Assembly: GCF_003258605.2 (NCBI RefSeq)
Contig: NZ_CP031264.1
Location: forward strand, 1,054,001-1,118,000
DNA: 64,000 nucleotides
Direction of reading: 5' to 3'
Origin: Peterkaempfera bronchialis
GTDB taxonomy: Bacteria; Actinomycetota; Actinomycetes; Streptomycetales; Streptomycetaceae
The notes below the pieces were generated by a model. The model was not told the origin of the DNA and searched no databases. It was given only the letters and a program-made list of their open reading frames with translations. This document shows, piece after piece, positions 10,655-19,823 of the stretch. Position numbers and translations under genes: made by a program. Positions within the stretch are counted from its first letter, which is position 1. Each line of letters opens with the position of its first letter.

Positions 10655-12582
10655 TCAGGCGCCCGCCTGCATCTCCCCGAGCTGGGCGAGATAGCGCTCG
10701 GCGGCGCGCAGCTTGCGGCCGTCCGGGCCCGGTACGCGGCCGCGCAGCGCGATGATGGACGGCGCGATCCGCCGCGCCTCGGCGACGTCGTGGACCGCCC
10801 GCCAGCAGGCTTCGGCGTTGGAGGCCGCCTGGAGGGTCTCGGGGTGCTCGGGGCCGTGGGCGAGGAGCAGCTTCAGGGCGACATCCCGGTAGAGGTCGGC
10901 GGCCAGCGCCTGATGGCCGGCCAGCCGGGAGACATGGGCCCGTACCTGGCGTACATGCAGCGAGGGGGCGGCGGCGTCGCCGTGCATGGCGAACGCCTGC
11001 CGCTCCAGGACGGCGGCCAGGGCGACTGCGGTGGCGTGCTCCCCCGCGTCGGCGGCCTGGACGATCCGGCCGATGGGCTCGCGGTACTCGGCGAGGGCTG
11101 CGGCGGGGTCGGGGTCGGCGAGGGCTGCGGCGGGGTCGGCGGGGGTGGGGCGGGGGCGGGCTCGGCGGCGGGGGCTGCGGCGGGGGTGGGGGTGGGCTCG
11201 GCGGCGGGGGTGGATGCCGGGGCGGGCTCGGCCGTGGGGGCTCCGGTGGCGGGGCCTTGCGGAGGTGCACGGACGGGGGTTGGGCGGGTTGTGTGGGGAG
11301 GGAGGGCGCCGGTTTGTGCAGCGAGACCGGTGTGGTCACCGGGGCGGGGTCGCTCTTTTTCAGGGTCACGCCGGGCGTGGGCGGGAGGCGCTTGTCAAGC
11401 GAGACCGGCGGCTTGGTGGGGGCGGGGATCGAGGCGGGGTCCGGGTCCGGGGCGGAGGCGTGGGCCGGGTCGGAGGCCGAGGCCGGGCCGGAGGCGGGGA
11501 CCCGCACGGGCGCGGAGGGCGGCACGGGCCCGAGGATCGGGGCCGAGGACGGGTCGGAGGCGGGAGCGGAGGGCGGGGCGGAGGGCGGCACGGGCCCGAG
11601 GGCCGGGGCCGGGGCGGGAGTGGAGGGCGGCACGGGGGCGGCGGGGCCGGGGGCGGGGAGGGAGGGCGCGGAGGGCGGTGGAGCCCGTGGCGGTGGCGGC
11701 CCGGGGCGGCATGGCGGACATCGCCGTGGTGGTCACGGTCGTGGTCGTGGTGGTGGCCGCCGGCTCCGCGCGGCGCGCGGTGTTGCGGAAGACCGGCTGC
11801 CCCGGCCCATGCGAGGCCACCAGCAGGACATCGGGCCGCAGCACCGACTGCACCTGGTGCTGCAACTGCTCCGGCGACAGCGCCGCGCCCGCCCCCGGCT
11901 GGCCGCTGTGCAGCGCCTCCACCAGCGCCCGGGTGAAGATCCCGACGTGGTCGGGGTTCGGGCTGACCGCCGCCCACAGCGGCAGGCCCTCGGCCAGCGG
12001 TGACGGCACCGTGTGCAGCTGCGGCCAGACCATCTCGTCGGCGCTCAGGTCGGCGATCACCAGGGCGCCCCACTCCGCCGGACGCGCCCTCAGCTCGGCG
12101 GCGATCCACGGCCAGGGCAGCCCGTCGTGCCGCACCGAGGACGGCTTGGAGTCGCGCAGCGCCAGGTGCAGCCGACCGCCCCGCCGGTCGGCGATCACAT
12201 GCCCGGCAAGGTGGATCAGCACCGGCCCGGGATGCCGGGCGGCGGCCCGCAGATGGGCCAGTACCGTCTGCGGATCGGTGGCCGACGGGAGGTGGACGGC
12301 GTCGACGGCGTCGGCCGCGAGCAGCACCTGCGGGGAGACGGCGGCGAGGACCGCCGACAGGGCGGGCGCCCCCGAGGCGACCGCCTGCCGAGACCACGGC
12401 CAGCGGCCGGACGCCGCGAACCCGCCCTCCACCACCAGGATCCGGCCGCGCGGCGCCGCCGCCCGGGCCGGGTCGGTGACCGGTGGCAGTAGCGCGGTCT
12501 CCGCAGCCCGATCCGCCCGGCCCAGCGGGGACGGCACATGTGCTGTGGACTCCGACGTCGAGGTTGCCGAGCTCCCCGTCAC
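10655..12582 (-). CDS. Degenerate caspase/CHAT-fold-like protein with Pro-rich linker, apparent frameshifts
   Basis: Not one continuous frame. Frame A (12582 to about 11700) gives about 295 residues resembling a caspase-like fold: a central strand with H-L-A-G-H and a following strand L-V-I-A-D-L-S-A-D where an active enzyme would carry Cys. Frame B (about 11720 to 11200) encodes a Pro/Ala-rich linker with four V-[ST]-L-x-K motifs. Frame C (about 11160 to the TGA at 10655) gives a helical tail of about 165 residues with H-P-E-T-L-Q-A-A-S-N-A, like TPR-type tails. Frame changes fall inside GC-rich low-complexity DNA, so sequencing indels are as likely as true mutation. The start (GTG 12582) lacks a strong ribosome site. 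The N-terminal domain aligns with the product at 25569-26405. Function unknown. Confidence 0.6.
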
Positions 12583-12772
12583 CGCAGGTCACCGTCCTGT
12601 CCCGCTGCTGCCGCCGCGTCCGTCCGCTGCACGGCGCCGATCGCCGTCCCCGGTTGCGTCACTTTATGGCGTCGCCGGTTGATCGGCCATCCGGCGCCCC
12701 GCTGCGGCCGGGGTGGTGAACGTTTCTCCGATGCCATGCGTACGTAAAGAAGTGACGGAAGGTCAGCACCGG

Positions 12773-15700
12773 CTATGCCTGCTCCATCAGGTCGCGGAGC
12801 AGCGAGACGGTCTCCGGTTCGAGGTCGCGGGAGGCGTGGCGGCTGGTGGCGTCGAGCCGGTTGACCGCTTTCAGCAGTTGTTCGCGGGCGCCGGCGGAGG
12901 CGTAGATGTAGAGCAGGTCGCGGTGGAGGAGTTCGGCGTCGGGGGCGACCGCGAGGCCCCGGTATGCCGCCGCCTCGGCGCTGCGGAAGTCGCCGTGCTG
13001 GAGGCGGCGGGCGGCCAGTTCATGGGCGGTGTCCAGGACGGCGGCGACCATGTCCTGGCGGAAGGGCTCGGCCCAGCCGTACGCACCCCGGGGCACCTCG
13101 GCGAACGGGGCGCCGCGCACCAGGGCCAGGGCGTGTGCCAGCGCGGCGTCGGCGGCGGGGCTGGTGCTGCGCATACCGCGTCGGTAGAGGCTGCGGAAGT
13201 CGTCCCAGTCGCAGGTGACGGCCGGGGAGAAGGCATGCGCGCCGCTGCCGTCAGCGGGCAGGAAGGCCCTGCCCTCCGGGTCCTGGCCCAGCCAGTCGCG
13301 CAGCCGGTCCACGGCGGAGGCCAGTTCCCGGGCGGCGTGTTCGGCGGCCTCGGGGTCGCGGTGTACGGCGCCGGGGTGGAGGACCAGGTCGAGCGCCCGC
13401 TGGTCGCTGCCCGGGTTGAGGGCGAGGTAGGCGGCCGTCTCGGTGAGGCGGCCACCGGCGGCCGGGTCCAGCGGGCCGTGGGCGCCGAGCACGTCCACCG
13501 GGCCGAGCAGCCGCACCCGGGGGGCGGTGCGGACCGTGTGGGCGCGGGTCGAGCGCAGGATGGCCAGCAGGTCCTCGGCGTCGGTGCGGACGGGGCGGGA
13601 GGCGGCGGCGGGAGCCGGAGTCGGGGTCGGAGTCGGGGTCGGAGCGGGGACGGGGACGGGAGTGGGCTCCGGGGTCGCGGCGGGGGCGGCGTGGCCGTTG
13701 ACCCGCTGGACGGGCGTGCTCTCCCGGGGGTCGGATATGCGTGGGTCCGGCCGGGTCGGGGTGGCGGCCGTGCCACGTGCGGGGGTGACGGGGTCGACAC
13801 CGGCGAAGGCGCTGGTCCCGGTGGCGACCACGGGCCGGGCGGCCGGCAGGGCCGGGCGGACGGCGGCGGCACCGGCCCGGCCGAGGCCGTTGACATGGGC
13901 GGTCGCGGTGGCGGTGGCCGTCGCGGTCAGGGTGGCCGTCGCGGTGGCGGTGGCAGGGGCCGGGGCGGGGCTGTCGGCGCCCCGGTCGATCATCGGCCAC
14001 TGCTCGGGGTCGGGCTCCGGCCCCTCGACGGTCCAGGACGGTGCGGGGTACTGCTCATCGCTGCCCGAGGTGTGCATCAGCTCACCCCAGTAGCGGTACT
14101 GCTGGTCCGACAGCCGCTGGAGTTCGACGGTGAGGCCCAGCCCGGGGAGTGCCGTGGGCCCGGCGGTGGAGAGGGTCCACCGGGCGACCGGGCCGCTGCC
14201 GCGCCCCGGCGCCTGGGTCACCACGGCCACGCAGGTGCGGGGACGGGCGTCCAGCAGTCGGCCCAGCTCGGCGGGGGTGGCCCCCTCCGGGGGGTGGCCG
14301 CAGAGCACGATCTCCGGGGTCCAGGCGTCGTCGGCGCGGCCCCGGCTGCGGGCGTCGCGGGGGTGTGCGGCGCCGGCGGTGAGCAGTGCGGAGCGGGCGG
14401 TGGTGTCGCGCGCGGCGAGTTCGCCGAGTGCCGCCTCCAGGCTGCCGTGGCGGCGTACCCGCTCCGTCGCGCTCTCGGCGACGGGCAGGTCCGGGGCGAC
14501 GTCGACCAGGTGCATATGCAGCCGGTCGGCGAACGGGCTGTGGGCCAGTTCCAGCGCGAGGGCGCGCAGGACCGACCGCACGTCATCGGGGCTGCCGGCG
14601 AGGTGGAGCAGCCGTACCGCCTCCAGGTCCACCAGGACCGCGCCACCGTCCGGGGCCGAACCCAGGCCGACCAGGCCCGGGTAGGGCGCCGGGACGGCGG
14701 CGGCTTCGGCGGCGGGGAGCAGGTCGGGGGCGTCCGGGGGGCACCACCAGGAGGTGGAGGCATGGGCGGCCCGGAAGGGGGCGATCGGCGTGGCGGGGAC
14801 GGAGAGGTGGAGTTCGACCGTGTGGTCCGGGGTGATCCGGACGGCCGTGACGGCGGGCAGCCGCTTGGAGCCGCTGATCGCGTTGCGGGCCAGGGTGCGC
14901 AGGGCACGGTCGGCCAGGTCGAGTCCGGCGGCGTCCTGGCGGGCCCTCAGTTCGGCTTCGAAGGCGGCGACCGGGGGCGGCGGCAGGGCGATGCGGTGGC
15001 GGGGGCGGCGGCGCTGCTGCTGCCGGCCGCGCCGGGTGGCGACGGTACCGACCAGCAGGGCCGCGAGCAGCACGGTGACCCCGGAGGCCGTGAGGGCGGC
15101 GCTGTAGTCGCTGCTGGGGACGGCGGCGGACTGCTCGCCCCCGGCGGGCACCGGGGCGGAGTCGCTCTGCTGGGTGGGGAAGGGGGTGGCGGCGACCGGT
15201 GCCGAGTCGGCCGGAGGCGGGGTGGCCGGAGCGGAGGTGGCCGGGGCCGGACTGCTCGGGCGCGGCGGGGCGCTCGGGGGCGGCGTCGTCACGGGCACCG
15301 CTGTCACGGGCGGGGTGGTCGCCGGCGGGGTGGCGTGCTGCGCGCCGGGGATCTTCAGCACCATGCCCGGGGCGATGACGTTGGGGTCGGTGAGCCGTTC
15401 CCCGTCCGGCGCCCGCACCCCCTTGTTGGCGGCGTACAGCTCGGGCCAGGAGTCCGAGTCGCCCAGTTCGCGCTGCGCGATCTGCGACAGGGTGTCGCCC
15501 TGCCGGACGGTGACCGTCTCATGGTGGGTCTGGTGGTGCGGCCTGGGCTGGGCCTCATGGTGGGCGGCCGTGCCGTCGCCGTCCGGTGCGGCGTCCTGCG
15601 GCATCAGCAGCCGCCAGCCGGGGTGGATGGGCCGGTCGGCCTCGAACCGGCGGCCCTGGTCGTCCATCACCCGGCCGTCGTTGAGCCGGGCGATCTCCTG

Positions 15701-16354
15701 CCACCGCTCCCCGGAGCCGAGCTGCCGCTCGGCGATCGACCAGAGGCTGTCGGCGGGCCGGGCGTCGCGGACGGTGTAGACGGGCCGGTCCGCGGTGGGG
15801 GCCGCCGACACGGCGGCCCGGGGTGCGGGCGCGGCGGTCAGCGCGGCATGCTGCGGCGCGGCGGTGAGCGCCGCCGGGGCGTGGGCCGGGGTGGCGGCGA
15901 ACGCCCCTCCGGCGGCGGGCAGCACCGCGAGGACGGCGCCGACCAGCCCGGCGGCGGCGCGCTGGCTCCAGCCGAGGGTGGGGATGCGCCGGGCCACCCG
16001 GCCGCGCAGCTGCGCCGGTATCTCCACCAGGACGGAGAGCGCAAAGCAGAGCCAGGCCACCCAGCCGACCACCACCAGCGCCCACAGGAAGAGCCGGCCG
16101 TCGTCGGGTCGGGTGAGCAGGTCGAGGACGCCGCCGGTGGGCGTGCCCATGTCGGCGACGGCGCGTGTGCCGAGCAGCAGCAGCGCGGGTACGCCCGCCA
16201 GCAGCGCCGCCAGGACGACCAGCGCCCCCAGCGCTCCGGCGGCGGACCGGAGTCTCCCCCGGCGGCGGCCGGGTCCGCCCCGGCCGCGCGGGGGGACGGG
16301 TGCGGGCGCGCTGTGACGCGCCGGTCGGTGGACTTCCGCTCGTGGGGCGGTCAT
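12773..16354 (-). CDS. LysM-domain membrane protein with C-terminal BTAD (SARP-type) module
   Basis: 1193 residues. Three membrane segments near the N-terminus (about 38-62, 90-113, 131-152), then two LysM-like modules (about 195-255 and 282-340, the second with R-Q-G-D-T-L-S-Q-I-A and A-P-G-M-V-L-K-I-P), a Pro/Thr-rich stretch, a fourth segment (about 425-442), a long cytoplasmic middle, and from about 948 a winged-helix-like plus bacterial transcriptional activator domain with helical repeats (C-D-W-D-D-F to the end). LysM binds peptidoglycan or chitin-like glycans; BTAD belongs to SARP/AfsR regulators. Its start overlaps the TadG-like stop by one base (TGATG), so it is the last gene of the tad operon. 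A wall-sensing regulator or assembly scaffold is a reasonable guess. Confidence 0.85.
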   Translation of the reverse strand: MTAPRAEVHRPARHSAPAPVPPRGRGGPGRRRGRLRSAAGALGALVVLAALLAGVPALLLLGTRAVADMGTPTGGVLDLLTRPDDGRLFLWALVVVGWVAWLCFALSVLVEIPAQLRGRVARRIPTLGWSQRAAAGLVGAVLAVLPAAGGAFAATPAHAPAALTAAPQHAALTAAPAPRAAVSAAPTADRPVYTVRDARPADSLWSIAERQLGSGERWQEIARLNDGRVMDDQGRRFEADRPIHPGWRLLMPQDAAPDGDGTAAHHEAQPRPHHQTHHETVTVRQGDTLSQIAQRELGDSDSWPELYAANKGVRAPDGERLTDPNVIAPGMVLKIPGAQHATPPATTPPVTAVPVTTPPPSAPPRPSSPAPATSAPATPPPADSAPVAATPFPTQQSDSAPVPAGGEQSAAVPSSDYSAALTASGVTVLLAALLVGTVATRRGRQQQRRRPRHRIALPPPPVAAFEAELRARQDAAGLDLADRALRTLARNAISGSKRLPAVTAVRITPDHTVELHLSVPATPIAPFRAAHASTSWWCPPDAPDLLPAAEAAAVPAPYPGLVGLGSAPDGGAVLVDLEAVRLLHLAGSPDDVRSVLRALALELAHSPFADRLHMHLVDVAPDLPVAESATERVRRHGSLEAALGELAARDTTARSALLTAGAAHPRDARSRGRADDAWTPEIVLCGHPPEGATPAELGRLLDARPRTCVAVVTQAPGRGSGPVARWTLSTAGPTALPGLGLTVELQRLSDQQYRYWGELMHTSGSDEQYPAPSWTVEGPEPDPEQWPMIDRGADSPAPAPATATATATLTATATATATAHVNGLGRAGAAAVRPALPAARPVVATGTSAFAGVDPVTPARGTAATPTRPDPRISDPRESTPVQRVNGHAAPAATPEPTPVPVPAPTPTPTPTPAPAAASRPVRTDAEDLLAILRSTRAHTVRTAPRVRLLGPVDVLGAHGPLDPAAGGRLTETAAYLALNPGSDQRALDLVLHPGAVHRDPEAAEHAARELASAVDRLRDWLGQDPEGRAFLPADGSGAHAFSPAVTCDWDDFRSLYRRGMRSTSPAADAALAHALALVRGAPFAEVPRGAYGWAEPFRQDMVAAVLDTAHELAARRLQHGDFRSAEAAAYRGLAVAPDAELLHRDLLYIYASAGAREQLLKAVNRLDATSRHASRDLEPETVSLLRDLMEQA

Positions 16355-16788
16355 CAGCCCTGTTCCGCCTTTCGGACGCCGCGCACCAGGCTGGCCCTGC
16401 CCTCGCCGTGCACGGTCATGCTGCCGATACCGATCACGCCCAGCAGGGCGGTGTCGTACGTGCCGTCCACGGTGACGTGGATGGTCCTGCCGTCGGCCGC
16501 CACCACGGCGTTGCCGTGCACGCCGTTGGCCGCCAGGTACTGCTGCGCCGCCGACCGGGCGGCGGCGGGGTCGACCACCGGCGGTCCGCCGGAGAGCGCG
16601 GCGCCGGTGTCGAGCTGCTGCCCGGCCGCGCGGGCCGCCTCCTGGGCGAGGGCGTCGGCGTTCTCGATGGCGCGCAGCCGCCCGCCGCAGTCGATGACGA
16701 TGCCCACGACGGCCAGCAGGCCGACGGCGCAGATCGCCACGAAGACCGACACCGATCCGCGGTCCGACCGCGCCGCACTCCTCAGCAC
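16354..16788 (-). CDS. TadG-like pilus/secretion locus membrane protein
   Basis: 144 residues. Short basic N-terminus with D-R-G-S-V-S-V-F-V-A, one membrane segment (about 14-34) and an extracytoplasmic domain, the layout of TadE/TadG-like pseudopilins; I-D-C-G-G-R and the Ala-rich helix after it are typical of the Flp locus TadG N-domain. Much shorter than proteobacterial TadG because the von Willebrand domain is absent, as is usual in actinomycetes. 16 bp after the TadE/F-like gene and one base overlap with the LysM-BTAD gene. Confidence 0.8.
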   Translation of the reverse strand: MLRSAARSDRGSVSVFVAICAVGLLAVVGIVIDCGGRLRAIENADALAQEAARAAGQQLDTGAALSGGPPVVDPAAARSAAQQYLAANGVHGNAVVAADGRTIHVTVDGTYDTALLGVIGIGSMTVHGEGRASLVRGVRKAEQG

Positions 16789-16804
16789 TGCTCCGATCCC
16801 CTCC

Positions 16805-17242
16805 TCAGCGTCCTCGGTAGCGGTCCACGACCGAGGTGAACCGGCCGGTCATGGTCCGGGAGCCCGGCAGGCCGTTCAGCAGCAGGTCGTTCAGCGGCAC
16901 GGTGCACCGCACCACCGCCGTCACCTGGCCGGTCTCCCCCAGCGGCACGCTGAAGCGGCCGGTGTCGACCTCGACCCGGGTGGAGCCGCAGTGCACCCCC
17001 TGCTGCTTCAGCGTCTCCTCGGCCGCGCTGTGCGCGGCCTGCCGTGCGGTCTCCGCCGTACGGGCCAGCGAGGCGCTGCGCGCCGCCGCCCGGGCCGCCG
17101 CGTCGACGGTGCCGCCGGCCGTCTGGAGACGGCCGGCGGCGATGGCGAGCAGCACGAAGAGCAGCACGGCGGGCACGATGATGGCGGCCTCCAGGGCCAC
17201 GCTGCCCTCCTCGTGCCGGTCGCCGCCGTCGGCGCTGCTCAC
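16805..17242 (-). CDS. TadE-family pseudopilin-like protein (TadF-like)
   Basis: 145 residues from GTG 17242 with AGGAGG eight bases upstream; the start overlaps the preceding stop by 4 bp (GTGA). E-E-G-S-V-A-L-E-A-A-I-I-V-P-A-V is the TadE-like processing and hydrophobic segment (Glu five residues after the Gly), followed by one membrane helix and an extracytoplasmic domain with two Cys that may form a disulfide. TadE and TadF are minor pseudopilins needed for Flp pilus assembly. The open frame extends upstream through the neighbouring gene but without a start signal. Confidence 0.82.
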   Translation of the reverse strand: MSSADGGDRHEEGSVALEAAIIVPAVLLFVLLAIAAGRLQTAGGTVDAAARAAARSASLARTAETARQAAHSAAEETLKQQGVHCGSTRVEVDTGRFSVPLGETGQVTAVVRCTVPLNDLLLNGLPGSRTMTGRFTSVVDRYRGR

Positions 17243-17661
17243 GGTGTCGCCTCCTGGGGTACGAACCGCTCCCGGGGCGCGGTCACATGTTGGGTGATCA
17301 GCTGCCCGGACAGGCCGGGCAGCAGGGACTGGGCGCGTACGGTGACGCTGATCCGGATCTCGGTGTCGGTGCTGCCCGCCGCCGAGACCTGTGGGTCGGA
17401 GATCGCCGTACCGGCCCGGTCCAGGAACGTGCGCGCCCTGGCCGTGCCGTCGGCGGGCGCGGCGTTCAGCAGGCGGCCCGCCTCGGCGCCCTCCCGGGCG
17501 GCGGTGAGCGCCACCTGGCGGGCGTACCACCACAGCGAAGCCTGGACGACGAGCAGCACCATGGTCAGCACGACCGGGAAGACGATGGCCAGGCTGATGC
17601 TCATGGACCCGTCGTCCCGCCGGGCGGGCCGCCCGCGCCGTCGGAGGGCGGAGGGGGTCAC
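17239..17661 (-). CDS. TadE-like pseudopilin
   Basis: 140 residues; GTG at 17661 overlaps the stop of the pilin-like gene by 4 bp. R-R-D-D-G-S-M-S-I-S-L-A-I-V-F-P-V-V is the TadE prepilin-like stretch, followed by one membrane segment (about 21-42) and W-W-Y-A-R-Q-V-A-L-T-A-A-R-E-G-A-E-A-G-R, the conserved amphipathic helix of TadE proteins. The rest is an extracytoplasmic beta-rich domain. In other Tad systems such proteins are cleaved by the prepilin peptidase TadV/CpaA, which is not encoded in this window. Confidence 0.84.
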   Translation of the reverse strand: MTPSALRRRGRPARRDDGSMSISLAIVFPVVLTMVLLVVQASLWWYARQVALTAAREGAEAGRLLNAAPADGTARARTFLDRAGTAISDPQVSAAGSTDTEIRISVTVRAQSLLPGLSGQLITQHVTAPRERFVPQEATP

Positions 17662-17909
17662 TTGTCGGCGGGGATCTTCGCGGTCACATTGTCGGCGAGC
17701 GTGGTCAGCGCCAGCACCACGCCGCCCGCGACCGCGACCAGGGCGATGATGGCGAGCGCGAGTTCGATGCTGATGGCCCCGCGGTCGCCCTCGCGGACGG
17801 CCCGGCGGGTGCGGTCCACGCGGTGGCGGAGGAGGTGAACGCCCAGCAGCAGGGGCAGCAGCGCGGTCACGGCGGTCAGACCGCTGAGGTGCTTGAGATG
17901 GTGCTTCAT
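17658..17909 (-). CDS. Small Flp-pilin-like membrane protein
   Basis: 83 residues. A long basic leader (about 1-43, with an extra hydrophobic run at 9-24) precedes D-R-G-A-I-S-I-E-L-A-L-A-I-I-A-L-V-A-V, where Gly followed by Glu at mature position +5 and a hydrophobic helix match a class III/type IV prepilin site. The mature product would be about 40 residues, close to Flp pilins. It is located between tadC and tadE, where the Flp subunit gene is usual in actinomycete loci. Being the main pilus subunit is inferred; Flp's Glu-Tyr pair is Glu-Leu here. Confidence 0.78.
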   Translation of the reverse strand: MKHHLKHLSGLTAVTALLPLLLGVHLLRHRVDRTRRAVREGDRGAISIELALAIIALVAVAGGVVLALTTLADNVTAKIPADK

Positions 17910-17955
17910 GTGATGACTCCCGGTTCGGCAGGGGCTGCGGAGCGGCTGAGGGGGT

Positions 17956-18843
17956 TCAGCCGCTGTTGAGCATCTGGTACAGGGCGGGGAACGCGATCAG
18001 GGCGGTCATCAGCATCGTCAGCGCCGAGCCGGGGGCCACCATCCGCTCGCTGTCGGTGTTGGCCCGGGCCAGGTCCTCGGCGAGCAGTTCGGACCGCAGG
18101 GACTTGGCGCGGGCGCGCAGGGTGTCGTAGACGGCGGCGCCGTCGGTGCCGGAGATGCGCATGATGTCGGCGACGTCCTGGAGCGGGGTCAGGCCCAGTT
18201 CGGCGGCGAGCGCCTCCAGTCCGTCCCACGGGGGCAGCCGGTCGGTGGCAGCCCGGTCGAGGGCGTCGGAGAGCCGCCGGAAGACGGCGCCCCGGCCGAC
18301 GGCGGCCGCCCGGATCAGGGAGTCCGCCGGGCCGCAGTCGGCCGCCCGCTCCAGGGCGACCAGTTCCAGGTAGGAGGCGATGGCGTGCAGATACTCGACG
18401 CGCGCCTCCTTGGCCTCGCCGCGCACCACGCCGTCCGGTACCAGCCAGAGCAGCGCGGCCAGTACCGGTCCGGCGAGGGCGGGCAGGATCAACGGCAGGG
18501 CGACGTCCAGCATGGCCGCCAGCGCCCCCAGATAGGCGGGCAGCAGCAGCCCGAGCAGCGCGAAGAGCAGCTTGTGCACCATGAAACGCGCCGGGGTGCG
18601 GCCGATCAGGGACAGCTCGCGGTGCGGGATGCGCGCCCCGGGGAGGGTGGTGAGCCGTTCGCCCAGCCGGTCGTACCAGGCCGGTTGGGCGGTCGCCGCA
18701 CCCGGCCGGTCGCGCGCCGGGGTGCGGTGCAGCCGGTCCAGCGCGGGTCCGAGGTCGGGCGGCGCGGGGCGCAGCTCGGAGACCAGCAGGGCGACCCCGG
18801 CTGCGGCGCCGGCCCCGGCCAGCACGGCCCAGGGGGAGATCAT
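17956..18843 (-). CDS. TadC-type type II/IV secretion F-domain membrane protein
   Basis: 295 residues from ATG 18843, overlapping the TadB stop (ATGA). Membrane segments at the N-terminus, in the middle (about 95-140) and at the C-terminus, with a cytoplasmic T2SSF domain (about 145-265) containing E-L-V-A-L-E-R-A and the helical G-T-D-G-A-A-V-Y-D-T-L-R-A-R-A stretch typical of TadC. With TadB it forms the inner membrane platform that the ATPase TadA drives. 46 bp separate it from the pilin-like gene, the largest gap in this part of the operon. Confidence 0.88.
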   Translation of the reverse strand: MISPWAVLAGAGAAAGVALLVSELRPAPPDLGPALDRLHRTPARDRPGAATAQPAWYDRLGERLTTLPGARIPHRELSLIGRTPARFMVHKLLFALLGLLLPAYLGALAAMLDVALPLILPALAGPVLAALLWLVPDGVVRGEAKEARVEYLHAIASYLELVALERAADCGPADSLIRAAAVGRGAVFRRLSDALDRAATDRLPPWDGLEALAAELGLTPLQDVADIMRISGTDGAAVYDTLRARAKSLRSELLAEDLARANTDSERMVAPGSALTMLMTALIAFPALYQMLNSG

Positions 18844-19823
18844 CGCGACTCCTTGCCGGTCGTCAGCGGGGCGGCGGCCTCGGCCGGCTCGGACCCGGGC
18901 TCGGGCTCGGGGTCGGCGTCCGGCCGGGGGGCTCCGACGCGGCTGCGCCGGTCGGGCTCCAGCAGGCGGGGCAGCGGCGGGTGGGACGCCAGGTTGCGCA
19001 TCCAGAGGACGACGCCGATGAAGGCGACGGCCAGCACCGCCAGCACCAGCTGCCCGAGGGCGGTGCTGTAGGGGGCGGTGTAGTGGCGGTTGAAGGAACC
19101 GACCACCACCACGCCGAGGATGATGGTGACCAGCCAGCGCACGGTGGTGCGGTGCTTGGCCCGGTCGGCCTCGATGGCCCGGCGCTGCCGCACCTCCTCG
19201 CGTACCGACTCGGCCATGTCGGCGAGCGCCCGGGCGAGCCCCGGGCCCCGGTCGGAGGCCCGCAGCACCAGCGCGGCGAGCACCTTGTCGACGGTGGCGT
19301 CGCAGAGCTGGTCGGCGAAGGCGCGCAGCGCGTCCTCCGGCCGCCAGCGGGCCTGCAACCGGGAGGCCAGATCGGCGAGTTCGTCCTCCAGCAGCGCGGG
19401 CGCGGTACGGCGGCTGGTGACGATGGCCTGCTCCAGGCCGACGCCGAGCAGCAGCACATCGGCGAGGCGCTGGGTCCACTCGGCGAGCGCCTCCAGCTTC
19501 TCCACCCGGTGGGTGTGCGAGCGGGTGGTGTCGAAGAGCCAGGGGATGCCGAAGACCGCGACGGGGACCAGCAGCACGGTCAGCGGGACTCCGCTGAAGA
19601 GCCACATCAGCGGCCCACCGACGGCCGAGCCCGCGACCTGGATCCGGCGCAGGCGCAGGGTGCGCGGGTCGGCGGTGCCGGGGGCGCCGTACCAGAGGGT
19701 GCGCAGCCGCAGGGCGAGCGGGCTGGGGGCGGCGGCCTCGGGGCGGTCGCTGCCGATGAGCCCGGCGACCAGGCCGACCAGCCCGGCGGCCACCGCCGCT
19801 CCGCAGACGACATAGAGCAGCAT
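18840..19823 (-). CDS. TadB-type type II/IV secretion F-domain membrane protein
   Basis: 327 residues; ATG 19823 overlaps the TadA stop by one base. N-terminal membrane segments (about 4-24 and 62-95), a T2SSF domain (E-W-T-Q-R-L-A-D-V-L-L-L-G-V-G-L-E-Q-A-I at about 130-150), two membrane segments (about 247-300) and a 35-residue Pro/Glu-rich tail. Partner of TadC in the membrane platform. The tail is rich in D-P-E-P-E-P repeats and lacks an obvious fold. Confidence 0.88.
   Translation of the reverse strand: MLLYVVCGAAVAAGLVGLVAGLIGSDRPEAAAPSPLALRLRTLWYGAPGTADPRTLRLRRIQVAGSAVGGPLMWLFSGVPLTVLLVPVAVFGIPWLFDTTRSHTHRVEKLEALAEWTQRLADVLLLGVGLEQAIVTSRRTAPALLEDELADLASRLQARWRPEDALRAFADQLCDATVDKVLAALVLRASDRGPGLARALADMAESVREEVRQRRAIEADRAKHRTTVRWLVTIILGVVVVGSFNRHYTAPYSTALGQLVLAVLAVAFIGVVLWMRNLASHPPLPRLLEPDRRSRVGAPRPDADPEPEPGSEPAEAAAPLTTGKESR

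Noticed and set aside
12713-17749. 1678-codon open frame on the plus strand
   Set aside because: It is a shadow of the LysM-BTAD and TadG/TadE genes on the minus strand; high GC removes stop codons. No recognisable domains and Gly/Arg-heavy composition.
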